DNA from: Noviherbaspirillum soli
Lineage (GTDB): Bacteria; Pseudomonadota; Gammaproteobacteria; Burkholderiales; Burkholderiaceae_D
Direction of reading: 5' to 3'
Assembly: GCF_015352955.1 (NCBI RefSeq)
Contig: NZ_JACYOX010000002.1
Span: forward strand, 1 to 64,000
Length of the DNA stretch: 64,000 nucleotides
The notes under the pieces were generated by a model. It had not been told where the DNA came from and did not search any database. It saw only the letters and a program-made list of their open reading frames with translations. The stretch's first letter is position 1. Each line of letters opens with the position of its first letter. Position numbers and translations under genes: made by a program. Shown in pieces: positions 35,039-44,397 of this stretch.

Positions 35039-35065
35039 TGCCGTCAAGGCCGCTGCCAGCGCGCA

Positions 35066-36559
35066 TCAGCGTCCCGTGGCCTGGAAGGCGCCTGGAAGCG
35101 AAGGCGCGCCATTCAGGCGCCTGGTGCCGGCCGGATGTGCATATTCCGCGCGCGGCGTCAGGTCGATGCCGTTGGCCGTGCCCGGCGGCTGGTATGCGCC
35201 AGGCAGCGGATAGTCCGGTCTCATGCGGTAGTCCAGCCGTTCGGGCGCTGCGAAGGCATCGCGGCCGACGCTGAAGTTGCCGCCTGATTCAATTTTGGTG
35301 CCGTCGGCTGGCTGCCGCTGCGGGTTCTGCTTGCCGGCAAAGATGCTGGCATCGCGCCTGCCTTCGCCGACCAGCAGATTGTTGACCGCCTTGATTGCCT
35401 GCAGGCCGGGCGCCGCGCGCAGGAAGACGCCATCCGCGGCGCGGTCGTCGACGATGGTGTTGTTGGCCAGGTAAAGCGCATTCTTGGGCCAGCGATAGCC
35501 TTCCAGGCCCACCGCAACGATGGCAGGATTGGGAGACGTGGCGCTCTGCTGGATCAGGTTGCCCACCACATAGGCCAGGCCGCCGTTCGGAAACTCGAGT
35601 TCGTAACTGGCTTCGCCGCCGGCCTCATCGGTCAGGCGGTTATAGATGATGGTGTTGTAGGCGGCGCGGCTCTTCAACAAATGGCCGCCGACCGTGCGGT
35701 GGAAGTAGCTGCCGCTGACCCGCAGCCGCGCAATGTCGCCGGCATAGAGTTGATGCGCATAGCCTTCCACCGTGCCGTTGTGGTCGAACTCGGAATTTTC
35801 GATCTCCAGTTCGGCCTTGCGGTTGCTACTGGTCAGGATGCCGTTCTCGTTGTCACGGAACAGGCAGTTGCGCAGCACCAGCTTGCCCGCCTCGAAACGA
35901 ATGCCCGCGCCATTCTGCGCCGACGAGCGTGCACCAATGAATTCGATGTTCTCCACCTGGATATGGCCGCCGCGCACCACCCAGATCGCCTTGTCCTCGG
36001 CGCTGGCGCCGCCGGCATCGAGCCGGGCGCGGCCGCCGACGGCGCGTATGGTCAGCCGGTCCTGGGTGAAAATCGCGACATCGCGGCCGTACACGCCGGG
36101 ATCGATCAGGATGGTATCGCCATCCCTTGCCAGCCTGGCGGCTTCGGCAATGGTGCGTATCTTGCGGCCTGGGCCGACTTCCAGCGTCATCGGCCCGGGC
36201 GGGAAGGACTTGCGCAGTGCGGCGGAAGCGGCTTCCTCGGCGGTGGACAGGCTGCGCGGCTCCAGCCGGCCGCCATCGCGCACCTCGTCCGCCGGCGTGT
36301 AGGGCTTGACGACCACGCCGCCACGGCCATCGCCGATCAGATCGCCCTTGAATGAGGAATCGGGCGGCAGCGATGGCTCGGCGGCTGTGCTGGTGGCATG
36401 CAGCGCGAGCAGGATGGGCACGGCTGCCAGGCCGCGGGCAGCGCGGTGCATCGCCGCCGGGGTTGCATGCGGGCTGCGATGCGGGGCTTGCGTTGATGAG
36501 TCGCCACGCGCGATTGCATATGCGCTGGTCTGGTGGGGCTTTGAGGTATCAATGGTCAT
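35066..36559 (-). CDS. Exported right-handed parallel beta-helix protein
   Basis: A 497-residue protein with a secretion signal in its N-terminal part (GLAAVPILLALHATSTAA, then EPSLPP) and a pectate-lyase-like beta-helix. The helix contains repeated strands such as TIAEAARLARDGDTILIDPG, ENIEFIGARSS, NCLFRDNENGILTS, NSEFDHNG, NTIIYNRL and NNTIVDD. The start is uncertain: 36559 begins a long polar leader, while an ATG at 36451 would start a normal signal peptide. No catalytic residues can be assigned. It probably binds or cuts a polysaccharide at the surface. Confidence 0.82.
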   Translation of the reverse strand: MTIDTSKPHQTSAYAIARGDSSTQAPHRSPHATPAAMHRAARGLAAVPILLALHATSTAAEPSLPPDSSFKGDLIGDGRGGVVVKPYTPADEVRDGGRLEPRSLSTAEEAASAALRKSFPPGPMTLEVGPGRKIRTIAEAARLARDGDTILIDPGVYGRDVAIFTQDRLTIRAVGGRARLDAGGASAEDKAIWVVRGGHIQVENIEFIGARSSAQNGAGIRFEAGKLVLRNCLFRDNENGILTSSNRKAELEIENSEFDHNGTVEGYAHQLYAGDIARLRVSGSYFHRTVGGHLLKSRAAYNTIIYNRLTDEAGGEASYELEFPNGGLAYVVGNLIQQSATSPNPAIVAVGLEGYRWPKNALYLANNTIVDDRAADGVFLRAAPGLQAIKAVNNLLVGEGRRDASIFAGKQNPQRQPADGTKIESGGNFSVGRDAFAAPERLDYRMRPDYPLPGAYQPPGTANGIDLTPRAEYAHPAGTRRLNGAPSLPGAFQATGR

Positions 36560-36964
36560 GGAAAGCCGAATCGCATGGGCAGGAAGGCAGCAAGCCCGGC
36601 ATTTGCCGGCATTGCCGGATGAAGCCGAATGGTATTCATTGTCATTGGTGCATCTTTGCTGGATTGCGGCATCGATGTGTTGATCCGATTCATCTTTTGC
36701 GTTGGAAGTGTGCTGTCGTCTGTTTGGACGTATTGAGGTTTTCAACTTGCGGGCAAGCCCGACGCTTGAGAAACGTGGCTTGATTGGACCTGCGCCGGGA
36801 TTGCTTTTCACAAGCGAAATAAGTAAAGGGAACAGGCGTCCGCAGCGAACGCCCGTCCTGACAGCCTGGAAACGCCTACTTGCGCCTTTGCCTGCGGATC
36901 GCGCTCCGCAAACCAGTACGGTATTGAAGTCTGTGCGGAGACGGAGTTCTCCGGAAATGAATGG
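36560..36964. other. Intergenic region upstream of the beta-helix gene
   Basis: A reading frame continues upstream of the beta-helix start on the minus strand, but it has no homologous features and no ribosome site. I see no gene; the AT-richer portion (about 36600-36840) probably holds the beta-helix promoter. Confidence 0.5.
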
Positions 36965-36994
36965 GAAAAAGCCCTGAACACTCAGGGCTTTTTC
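36965..36994. terminator. Bidirectional terminator downstream of ychF
   Basis: GAAAAAGCCCTGA (36965-36977) pairs perfectly with TCAGGGCTTTTTC (36982-36994) around ACAC. On the minus strand it follows ychF by about 57 bases. Confidence 0.9.
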
Positions 36995-37051
36995 ATTCAA
37001 TCAATGCAGCCGAAACGGATCGGCCTGCAGTGGTCAGGCGGCGAGCCTAGA

Positions 37052-38143
37052 TCAGACATTGAACAGGAAATTCAGCACATCCCCATCCTTGACCACATAT
37101 TCCTTGCCTTCGGCGCGCATCTTGCCGGCTTCCTTGGCGCCCTGTTCGCCCTTGCAGGCGATGTAGTCGTCATAGGCGATGGTCTGGGCGCGGATGAAGC
37201 CGCGCTCGAAATCGGTATGGATCACGCCGGCCGCCTGCGGCGCGGTGTCGCCGATATGGATGGTCCAGGCGCGCACTTCCTTGACGCCGGCAGTGAAGTA
37301 GGTCTGCAGGCCCAGCAGCTTGAAGGCGGCGCGGATCAGGCGGTTCAGGCCGGGCTCTTCCATGCCGAGGTCGGTCAGGAATTCCTGCTTGTCGGCGTCG
37401 TCGAGGTCGGCGATCTCGGACTCGATGGCGGCGCAGATCGCGACGATGGGCGCATTCTGCCTGGCGGCGTATTCGGTGAGCTGGTCCAGCAGCGGATTGT
37501 TGGTGAAGCCGTTCTCGGCTACGTTGGCGACATACATCGCCGGCTTGGCGGTGATCAGGTGCAGCGGGTAGATCAGCGCCATTTCCTCGGCGTCCAGGCC
37601 CAGCGCGCGCACCGGCCGGGCATTGTCCAGCTCGGGCATGATGCGTTCCAGCAGCGTCACCAGCTTGGCCGCGTCCTTGTCGCCGGAACGGGCTTTCTTG
37701 TTTTCGCGGTGGATGGCTTTCTCCACCGTGCCCATGTCGGCCAGCGCCAGTTCGGTCTGGATGACTTCAATGTCGTCCAGCGGGCTGATGCGGCCGGCGA
37801 CGTGGATCACGTTCTCATCCTCGAAGCAGCGCACCACGTTGACGATGGCGTCGGTTTCGCGGATGTGGGCCAGGAACTGGTTGCCCAGGCCTTCGCCCTT
37901 GGACGCGCCAGCCACCAGGCCGGCAATGTCGACGAATTCGACCGTGGCATGCAGCACCCGCTCGGGCTTGACGATGGCGGCCAGCGCATCGAGGCGCGCA
38001 TCCGGCACTTCCACCACGCCGACATTGGGCTCGATGGTGCAGAACGGGTAGTTCTCGGCCGGGATGCCGGCCTTGGTCAGGGCATTGAAGAGGGTGGACT
38101 TGCCGACATTGGGCAGGCCGACGATGCCGCATTTGAGACTCAT
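37052..38143 (-). CDS. ychF: Redox-regulated ATPase YchF/OLA1
   Basis: A ribosome-associated Obg-family ATPase (363 residues) linked to translation control and oxidative stress response. It has [39 protein letters not shown] (G3) and MYVANVAEN in place of the usual NKxD, which explains ATP preference. The C-terminal TGS domain contains [10 protein letters not shown] and [19 protein letters not shown]. The start at 38143 has AAAGGAATTCC upstream. It is divergent from a chemoreceptor gene. Confidence 0.96.
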   Translation of the reverse strand: MSLKCGIVGLPNVGKSTLFNALTKAGIPAENYPFCTIEPNVGVVEVPDARLDALAAIVKPERVLHATVEFVDIAGLVAGASKGEGLGNQFLAHIRETDAIVNVVRCFEDENVIHVAGRISPLDDIEVIQTELALADMGTVEKAIHRENKKARSGDKDAAKLVTLLERIMPELDNARPVRALGLDAEEMALIYPLHLITAKPAMYVANVAENGFTNNPLLDQLTEYAARQNAPIVAICAAIESEIADLDDADKQEFLTDLGMEEPGLNRLIRAAFKLLGLQTYFTAGVKEVRAWTIHIGDTAPQAAGVIHTDFERGFIRAQTIAYDDYIACKGEQGAKEAGKMRAEGKEYVVKDGDVLNFLFNV

Positions 38144-38428
38144 GGAATTCCTTTGTGATCGATGCGCAGGCGCCAGACGGGCATGGGCGATAGGGGCGGC
38201 GGCACGTCCGGGTCTGGCAGGACTGGTGCAACACGCCATGCCGCGGGCGCCGCTTTAAAAAGGGCTCAATTGTAACCCTGGCCGCTGCCCGCATCAAAAA
38301 CTCTTGCCGTGGAACGAGGTCCTGCCACAACCAACTGTATCCATGATCTTGACCAAGAATTCCTCAAGACGCCCGTGGGGCCGGACGTTAATGGGCTTTT
38401 GCAAATTGTTTCTACTGGAAAGATCGAC

Positions 38429-40135
38429 ATGTCACTCAAACTGCGCCTGATTTCGGTTCTGGGCCTGCTGTCCGTGCTGCTGGTGGCCATAGGCGTGCTG
38501 GGCCTGTATGGCATGCGCAAGTCCAATGAAGGCTTGCGCACCGTCTACGAGACCCGCACCGTGTCGCTGGACCGCATCACCAACATCGACCGCAACATCG
38601 TGCGCAGCCGCCTGGCGCTGGCCGATGCCTACGCCAACCCGGCGCCCGACAAGGTGCAGGCCGAACTCGACCTGATCGCCCGCAATGACAAGCTCATTGC
38701 CGACACCATGGCGCAGTACCAGGCCGGCAATCTGGATCCGGAGGAAAGCAGGCTGGCCGGCCAGTTCGTCGAGGCCCAGCGCCGGCTGTATGCACAGGGC
38801 ATGCGCCCGGCGATCGAGGCGCTGCGCGAGGGCCGGCTGGACGCGGTCAGGCAACTGGTGGCCGGCGAGATCGCCACGCTGGCGCCGACCGTGACCCAGT
38901 CGGTGGCTGCGCTGCGCAAGCTGCAGGTCGAGAATGCGCGCAGGGAGTACGAGGAAGCCATGCAGCGCTTCGCCACGCTGCGCAACGTGATGATCGCGGC
39001 GATCCTGCTTGGCCTGGCGGCAGCGGCGGCAGCCGGCGCGCTGCTGGTGCGCGCGGTGTACCGCCAGCTGGGCGGCGAGCCGGCCTACGCGGCGCAGGTA
39101 GTGGCCGCGATCGCGGCCGGCGATCTCGGCGTGACGGTCGCCACCCGTCCCGGCGACAAGGGCAGCCTGCTGCATGCGATGCAGGCCATGCAGCAGATGC
39201 TGTCCAGAACGGTCGGCAACATACGTCGCTCCAGCGACACCATCGCCACTGCGTCCGGCGAGATCGCCTCGGGCAACATGGACCTGTCGGCGCGCACCGA
39301 ACAGCAGGCGGGCTCGCTGGAGGAAACCGCATCGGCAATGGAGCAGCTGACCGCAACCGTCCGCCAGAATGCCGATAATGCGCAACAGGCCAAGCAGCTT
39401 GCCATGGCCGCTTCCGGCGTCGCAAGCCAGGGCGGCCAGGTAGTGGGGCAGGTGGTCGAGACCATGAGCGCAATCGACAGCGCATCGAAGAAGATCGTCG
39501 ACATCATCGGCGTCATCGACGGCATCGCCTTTCAGACCAATATCCTGGCGCTGAATGCGGCGGTGGAAGCGGCGCGCGCCGGCGAGCAGGGCAGGGGCTT
39601 TGCGGTGGTGGCGACCGAAGTGCGCAGCCTGGCGCAGCGCTCGGCGGCGGCGGCGCGCGAGATCAAGGGCCTGATCGACGACTCGGTGGAAAAGGTCGAG
39701 ACCGGCGGCCGTCTGGTGGCACAGGCTGGCAGCACGATGGACCAGGTGGTGGCCAGCGTGCAGCGGGTGGCCGATATCGTTGCCGACATCAGCGCGGCCA
39801 GCAATGAGCAGAGCGCCGGGATCGGCAATGTGAACCAGGCCATCATCCAGATGGACCAGGTGACCCAGCAGAATGCGGCGCTGGTGGAACAGGCCGCGGC
39901 GGCCGCCGGCAGCCTGCAGGACCAGGCGCGCACATTGGCCCAGGAAGTCAGCGTGTTCAGGCTGGAGGGCACGCAGGCCGCGCCTGCATCGGTTGCGGCG
40001 GTTGCATTGGTTGCACCTGGCACGGCGGCCGCGGCACGAGGCCGGCTGCAGGCGCCGGCTGCGCCCAGGCGCGAGCCGGTCGGCGCAGTGCTGTCGCGGC
40101 CCGCGCCGCGCGATGGCGACTGGGAGGAATTCTGA
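38429..40135 (+). CDS. Methyl-accepting chemotaxis protein
   Basis: A 568-residue membrane chemoreceptor. It has transmembrane helices near residues 10-30 and 188-210, a periplasmic four-helix-bundle type sensor between them, a HAMP-like linker ([18 protein letters not shown]) and a long signalling domain. The signalling tip is [34 protein letters not shown] within residues 360-400. The C-terminus ends DWEEF, resembling the pentapeptide that tethers CheR/CheB. No che genes are in the window. The ligand is unknown. Confidence 0.94.
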   Translation: MSLKLRLISVLGLLSVLLVAIGVLGLYGMRKSNEGLRTVYETRTVSLDRITNIDRNIVRSRLALADAYANPAPDKVQAELDLIARNDKLIADTMAQYQAGNLDPEESRLAGQFVEAQRRLYAQGMRPAIEALREGRLDAVRQLVAGEIATLAPTVTQSVAALRKLQVENARREYEEAMQRFATLRNVMIAAILLGLAAAAAAGALLVRAVYRQLGGEPAYAAQVVAAIAAGDLGVTVATRPGDKGSLLHAMQAMQQMLSRTVGNIRRSSDTIATASGEIASGNMDLSARTEQQAGSLEETASAMEQLTATVRQNADNAQQAKQLAMAASGVASQGGQVVGQVVETMSAIDSASKKIVDIIGVIDGIAFQTNILALNAAVEAARAGEQGRGFAVVATEVRSLAQRSAAAAREIKGLIDDSVEKVETGGRLVAQAGSTMDQVVASVQRVADIVADISAASNEQSAGIGNVNQAIIQMDQVTQQNAALVEQAAAAAGSLQDQARTLAQEVSVFRLEGTQAAPASVAAVALVAPGTAAAARGRLQAPAAPRREPVGAVLSRPAPRDGDWEEF

Positions 40136-40164
40136 ATCGCGTCTGTGAGGTTTGAGCGGCGTTG

Positions 40165-40192
40165 AAAAGCGGGCACGGGTGCCCGCTTTTTA
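40165..40192. terminator. Bidirectional terminator between chemoreceptor and pth
   Basis: AAAAGCGGGCAC and GTGCCCGCTTTTT form a long stem. Its T-run reaches the pth stop codon, so it ends both convergent genes. Confidence 0.88.
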
Positions 40193-40774
40193 TTTGGTGG
40201 TATGCAGCTTCAGCATCGCCGCTTCGAACTTGCCTTCGCATAGCGTGGGCACCACGTCCAGGCTGTGGGCGATGGCTTCGTCGATCAGCAACTGCTCCTC
40301 GCGCCGCGGGCGATGCAGCACGAAGTCCACCACCGCCTGCTGCAGATTGAGCTGGCGCGGATGACCGATGCCAATGCGCAGCCGCCAGTAATCCGGCGTG
40401 CCGAGCGCGGCGGTGATGTCCTTCAGGCCATTGTGCCCGCCGGACGAGCCGCCTTTCTTCAGCCTGGCCACGCCGGGCGCCAGGTCCAGCTCGTCATGCA
40501 CCACCAGCACTTCATCGGCGGCGATCTTGTAGAAGCGCGCCAGCGCGCCGACCGACTGGCCGGAACGGTTCATGAAGGTTTGCGGCTCCAGCAGCCAGAC
40601 TTCCTGGCCGGCGATGCGGGTCCGGCCGGCCAGCGCCTGGAAGCGGGTCTCGCGGGACAGACTGCAGCCTTCTGCCTGCGCCAGGTTGTCCACCAGCCAG
40701 AAGCCGGCATTGTGACGGGTTTGTTCATACTCGGCGCCGGGATTGCCGAGGCCAACGATGAGGCGGATGGGCAT
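40190..40774 (-). CDS. pth: Peptidyl-tRNA hydrolase
   Basis: Releases tRNA from peptidyl-tRNAs dropped by ribosomes. The 194-residue protein has [22 protein letters not shown] with the catalytic His, [22 protein letters not shown] (catalytic Asp) and [14 protein letters not shown]. It follows rplY on the same strand, the standard prs-rplY-pth order, with a terminator-like hairpin in between. Confidence 0.97.
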   Translation of the reverse strand: MPIRLIVGLGNPGAEYEQTRHNAGFWLVDNLAQAEGCSLSRETRFQALAGRTRIAGQEVWLLEPQTFMNRSGQSVGALARFYKIAADEVLVVHDELDLAPGVARLKKGGSSGGHNGLKDITAALGTPDYWRLRIGIGHPRQLNLQQAVVDFVLHRPRREEQLLIDEAIAHSLDVVPTLCEGKFEAAMLKLHTTK

Positions 40775-40863
40775 GTGCTTGTGCTTGTGCTGGAAAGAGG
40801 GAAACCGGGATTATCCGGGAAGCATGGGATGCCGTCCAATCGACGGCCAGGGAAGGGCAGGCG

Positions 40864-40890
40864 AAAAAAAACCCGCCGGGCGCGGCGGGT
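40864..40890 (-). terminator. Terminator after rplY
   Basis: On the minus strand ACCCGCCG and CGGCGGGT pair around CGCC, followed by an eight-base T-run. It lies about 40 bases past the rplY stop and may limit pth expression from the rplY promoter. Confidence 0.88.
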
Positions 40891-40928
40891 CTGCAGCAGC
40901 GATGCCGGTTGCCCGGCATCTGCATGCA

Positions 40929-41540
40929 TTACTTCTTCTCTTCGCCTTCGCCGGCAGCGGCTTCGCCAGCGGCTTCAACCTTGCCTGCCGGGATCGATGC
41001 GGTGGCGATGGTCGGGTCGTCGCCGTGGACGATCGCGGTCACGCCAGCCGGCAGGGTCACGCTGGACAGGTGCAGCGAGGTGCCGACTTCCATGTTGGCC
41101 AGGTCGATCTCGATGAACTCAGGCAGGTCCTTCGGCAGGCAGCTCACGTCCAGCTCGGTCAGCACGTGGCTGATGATGCCGGCCGACAGCTTGACCGCAG
41201 GCGAGGTCTCGGCGTTGATGAAGTGCAGCGGCACCTTCACGTGGATCTTTTCCGAGGAGCTCACGCGCTGGAAGTCGGCATGCATCACCAGTTGCTTGTA
41301 AGCGTGAACCTGGAAGTCGCGCAGCAGAACCTGCTGCACCTTGCCGTCGATTTCCATGTCCAGGATGGACGAGTGGAAGGTTTCCTTCTTCAGCGCGTGG
41401 TACAGCGCGTTGTGGTCGAGCGAAATGGCGACCGGTGCCTCGGAACCGCCGTAGATGATGCCAGGCGTCATACCGGCATTGCGCAGGCGGCGGCTCGCTC
41501 CGGACCCCTGCTCAGTGCGTACAAAAGCGACTACTTTCAT
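40929..41540 (-). CDS. rplY: 50S ribosomal protein L25/general stress protein Ctc
   Basis: A 203-residue long-form L25, which binds 5S rRNA. The N-terminal L25 domain has [21 protein letters not shown] and PGIIYGG; the C-terminal beta-barrel TL5 domain contains [15 protein letters not shown] and [14 protein letters not shown]. The acidic Ala/Glu-rich tail ends EEKK. I start it at 41540 (MKVVAF), with GGAG upstream. It sits between prs and pth. Confidence 0.95.
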   Translation of the reverse strand: MKVVAFVRTEQGSGASRRLRNAGMTPGIIYGGSEAPVAISLDHNALYHALKKETFHSSILDMEIDGKVQQVLLRDFQVHAYKQLVMHADFQRVSSSEKIHVKVPLHFINAETSPAVKLSAGIISHVLTELDVSCLPKDLPEFIEIDLANMEVGTSLHLSSVTLPAGVTAIVHGDDPTIATASIPAGKVEAAGEAAAGEGEEKK

Positions 41541-41603
41541 GATGAACTCCAATGTATGCGGGGACGGTGCCCCGCGTTGCGCAATCCCCGCGACCAGGGA
41601 CTG

Positions 41604-41634
41604 CAAAAAAGAATGCGGCTTTGCGGCCGCATTC
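41604..41634 (-). terminator. Terminator between prs and rplY
   Basis: GAATGCGGC (41611-41619) and GCCGCATTC (41626-41634) form a 9-bp stem with a minus-strand run of six T. It lies 24-54 bases after the prs stop, before rplY. Confidence 0.82.
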
Positions 41635-41657
41635 GGAAATTGTTGCGTCAGGCGCGA

Positions 41658-42608
41658 TCAGTCGATGAACAGCGACATCACCGAGTCGCCCTTGCTGATG
41701 CGCTTGAAGGTCTCGGCCAGCAGTTCGGCGCAGCTCAGCTGACGGATCTTGCTGCAGGCGCGCGCGGCCTCGGACAGCGGGATCGTGTCGACCACTACCA
41801 GCTCGTCCAGCGTCGAGCTGGAAATACGCTCGATCGCCGGGCCGGACAGCACCGGGTGGGTACAGTAGGCGATGACCTTCTTGGCGCCGCGTTCCTTCAG
41901 CACTTCGGCCGCCTTGGTCAGGGTGCCGGCGGTGTCGACCATGTCGTCCATGATCACGCAGTTGCGGCCTTCGACCTCGCCGATGATGTTCATGACTTCC
42001 GACACGTTCGCCTTCGGGCGACGCTTGTCGATGATGGCCAAGTCGCAGTTCAGGCGCTTGGCCAGCGCACGGGCGCGCACCACGCCACCGACGTCCGGCG
42101 ACACGACCAGCAGGTCGTCATAGTTCTTGGCGACCAGGTCGCCGAGCAGGATGGGGGAGGCGTAGATGTTGTCGACCGGAATGTCGAAGAAGCCCTGGAT
42201 CTGGTCTGCATGCAGGTCCATGATCAGCACGCGCTCGACGCCGGCTTCCTGCAGCATGTTGGCGACCACCTTGGCGGAGATCGCAACGCGCGCCGAGCGC
42301 GGGCGGCGGTCCTGGCGGGCATAGCCGTAGTAGGGAATGGCGGCGGTGATGCGGCCGGCCGACGCGCGCTTCAATGCATCGACCATCAGCATGATTTCCA
42401 TCAGGTGGTCGTTGGTCGGCGCGCAGGTCGACTGGAGCACGAACACATCCTTGCCGCGGACGTTTTCATTGATCTCGACGACGATCTCGCCGTCGGAGAA
42501 TTTGGAGACAACAGCCTTGCCGAGAGGGATGCCCAAATGTTTGGCCACTCCCAACGCCAGCTCCGGATTAGCGTTGCCGGTAAAAACCATCAGGTTCTCG
42601 AGCGCCAT
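41658..42608 (-). CDS. prs: Ribose-phosphate pyrophosphokinase
   Basis: Makes PRPP from ribose 5-phosphate and ATP, feeding purine, pyrimidine, NAD, His and Trp synthesis. The 316-residue class I enzyme begins [18 protein letters not shown]. It has [16 protein letters not shown], the [21 protein letters not shown] region within residues 98-118, [15 protein letters not shown] and the PRPP loop [29 protein letters not shown] precedes the ATG at 42608. tRNA-Gln lies just upstream. Confidence 0.97.
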   Translation of the reverse strand: MALENLMVFTGNANPELALGVAKHLGIPLGKAVVSKFSDGEIVVEINENVRGKDVFVLQSTCAPTNDHLMEIMLMVDALKRASAGRITAAIPYYGYARQDRRPRSARVAISAKVVANMLQEAGVERVLIMDLHADQIQGFFDIPVDNIYASPILLGDLVAKNYDDLLVVSPDVGGVVRARALAKRLNCDLAIIDKRRPKANVSEVMNIIGEVEGRNCVIMDDMVDTAGTLTKAAEVLKERGAKKVIAYCTHPVLSGPAIERISSSTLDELVVVDTIPLSEAARACSKIRQLSCAELLAETFKRISKGDSVMSLFID

Positions 42609-42706
42609 GGGATCCCTAAATGCAGTCGTTAAAAGTTTAAAAAGCCGCAATGTGGTGGACGGGGCGTCTCAACATTGGCGGCTTGTCTTCTAGCTTCGAT
42701 ATTTAA

Positions 42707-42783
42707 TGGCAGGGGAACAAGGATTCGAACCTTGGAATGCTGGAATCAAAATCCAGTGCCTTAACCGACTTGGCGATTCCCCT
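42707..42783 (-). tRNA. tRNA-Gln (anticodon TTG)
   Basis: A 77-base tRNA with an encoded CCA end. The acceptor stem AGGGGAA pairs with TTCCCCT, the D-arm reads GCCAAGTCGGTTAAGGC, the anticodon loop TTTTGAT is closed by CTGGA/TCCAG, and the T-loop is GGTTCGAATCC. The anticodon TTG reads CAA (and CAG by wobble). It stands between ispE and prs, as in other Betaproteobacteria. Confidence 0.96.
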
Positions 42784-42807
42784 ACACAACCTGCTGTTTG
42801 CCGCGGC

Positions 42808-42836
42808 ATTGTCGCCGAACTGGGCGATGATTGCAA
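42808..42836 (-). promoter_or_regulatory. Possible promoter for tRNA-Gln (and prs)
   Basis: On the minus strand TTGCAA (42836-42831) and GACAAT (42813-42808) are 17 bases apart, followed by a GC-rich segment as usual for stable RNA promoters, about 25 bases before the tRNA. Confidence 0.45.
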
Positions 42837-42854
42837 CGTCAAACGAATTCTTTT

Positions 42855-43715
42855 CTAACGATCGAGCAAACTGGCTAACGGATGCTGTTTCACGCCTTTC
42901 GCTTTCCAGGCTGTCCATCGACCCGATGCCGCTTGCAGCACCTGATCCGCCTGGGCTTCGGACGTGCAGGGCATGAATACACATGCGCCCGACCCTGTCA
43001 TCCTTGCTGCGCCGTAATTGCCCAGCCATGAAATGGCTTCTGCAACTTCGGGAAACAGCCGGACTGCCACTGCTTGCAAATCGTTTTTTCCGAAGGCGTT
43101 TTGAAGTGCCCTTGAAAAGTCCGCTATTCTGACGGGCTTCGAATCCCTTGTCAATTCCGGCGAGCAAAAAATTGCAGGGGTGGGTACCGAAACGCCTGGT
43201 TCGATCACCACGAACCAGCAATCGAGGCCATCAACGGCGGTCAGCTGCTCGCCGACGCCTTCGGCAAACGCATTGCGGCCGAACAGGAAAAACGGCACGT
43301 CCGCGCCCAGTTGCAGCCCGAGCGCCATCAGTTCCTCGCGGCTCCTGCCCAGCCGCCAGAGGCGGTTCAGCGCCATCAGCGTGGTAGCCGCATCGGATGA
43401 GCCGCCGCCCAGGCCACCGCCCATCGGCAGTCGCTTGTCGATGCGGATATCGGCGCCTGGCATCGGCTGGTCGGCAATGGTGGATTGCAGCAGCCGGGCG
43501 GCGCGCACGATCAGGTCGCTGTCTTCGGGCACGCCGGGCACGTCGTTGACGCGGCGGATGCGGCCGTCGTCGCGCAGGTCGAAGTGCAGCAGGTCGCCGT
43601 GGTCCAGCAACTGGAAAACCGTTTGCAGCAGGTGGTAGCCATCGGCGCGCCTGCCGGTGACATGCAGGAACAGGTTGAGCTTGGCCGGGGCAGGGCAGTC
43701 GTGCAGTGATCGCAT
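42855..43715 (-). CDS. ispE: 4-diphosphocytidyl-2-C-methyl-D-erythritol kinase
   Basis: A GHMP kinase of the non-mevalonate isoprenoid pathway, 286 residues. It has PAPAKLNLFLHVTGRRADGYH (split over residues 8-28), the ATP loop PMGGGLGGGSSDAATTLMAL and the C-terminal GNYGAARMTGSGACVF. It follows lolB by eight bases on the same strand, the common lolB-ispE order, and precedes tRNA-Gln and prs. Confidence 0.96.
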   Translation of the reverse strand: MRSLHDCPAPAKLNLFLHVTGRRADGYHLLQTVFQLLDHGDLLHFDLRDDGRIRRVNDVPGVPEDSDLIVRAARLLQSTIADQPMPGADIRIDKRLPMGGGLGGGSSDAATTLMALNRLWRLGRSREELMALGLQLGADVPFFLFGRNAFAEGVGEQLTAVDGLDCWFVVIEPGVSVPTPAIFCSPELTRDSKPVRIADFSRALQNAFGKNDLQAVAVRLFPEVAEAISWLGNYGAARMTGSGACVFMPCTSEAQADQVLQAASGRWTAWKAKGVKQHPLASLLDR

Positions 43716-43723
43716 GGCGGCCT

Positions 43724-44332
43724 TCAGCGCGGCTGAAAACTGTCGATCACCAGCCGCAGCGCGACGTCGCCAGCCTGCTCGGTGCTGCGCGCCAGGTCGA
43801 TGCGGCGTGGCCGCGCCGGGGCGCCGTCTTCCCAGGCAGGAAAGCGCAGGCGCCAGCCATCGGCGCTGACGATGTCGCCGTCATTGCCTGGCGCAAGGGC
43901 CACACGCTTGCCGCCGGGCACGGTAACCATGCCCTGCAGCCAGTCGCGCAGGCCGGCTACCGGCAGCGGCCAGCCCAGCGCCTGGCTGGCCAGGGCGTCG
44001 GCATCGGCGGCCGACAGCGGCGGCTGCCCGGCCTGGGTCAGGGTGGCGCCGTCCGGCGTGACCATGATCTGGGCCAGGGTCTGGCCCAGCGGCGACAGCA
44101 AGGTCAGTTGGGTGTTGTCCGGGCGCTGTCGCCATTCGAAACTGCCATGCAGCGCTTCGTCGCGCCCATTGATCTGATAACGCACCGACATGCGGCCGTT
44201 GATGTCGACCGATTGCTGATAGGCGCGTGTGACGCTGGACTCCGGCAGGACCGGTGCGGCCGGCGGGACGCCGGCACAGGCGGCGAGAAAAATAGGCAGC
44301 GCCAGCAGGGCGGCGCGGTAGGGAAAGGTCAT
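43724..44332 (-). CDS. lolB: Outer membrane lipoprotein LolB
   Basis: Receives lipoproteins from LolA and inserts them in the outer membrane. The 202-residue precursor has a lipoprotein signal with lipobox LAAC (Cys about 18). The mature domain has NGRMSVRYQINGRDEALHGSFEWRQ within residues 50-75 and SPLGQTLAQIMVTPDGATL. The start at 44332 gives a proper signal peptide; upstream frame is arginine-rich and unlikely. It is followed directly by ispE. Confidence 0.93.
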   Translation of the reverse strand: MTFPYRAALLALPIFLAACAGVPPAAPVLPESSVTRAYQQSVDINGRMSVRYQINGRDEALHGSFEWRQRPDNTQLTLLSPLGQTLAQIMVTPDGATLTQAGQPPLSAADADALASQALGWPLPVAGLRDWLQGMVTVPGGKRVALAPGNDGDIVSADGWRLRFPAWEDGAPARPRRIDLARSTEQAGDVALRLVIDSFQPR

Positions 44333-44397
44333 CGATAAAGGGAGCAGGTAAATGAGGCGGCGCCGTATTGCGCGGCGCACGCTGGAAGGGCAGAAGC

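Noticed and set aside
36560-37000. N-terminal extension of the beta-helix gene up to the terminator
   Set aside because: No ribosome site, no similarity to exported proteins, and it would start inside the ychF terminator.
38360-38428. Flagellar sigma-28 promoter before the chemoreceptor gene
   Set aside because: TCAAG and GCCGGACG are present, but the spacing is 11 bases rather than about 15, and the -10 half is poorly matched.
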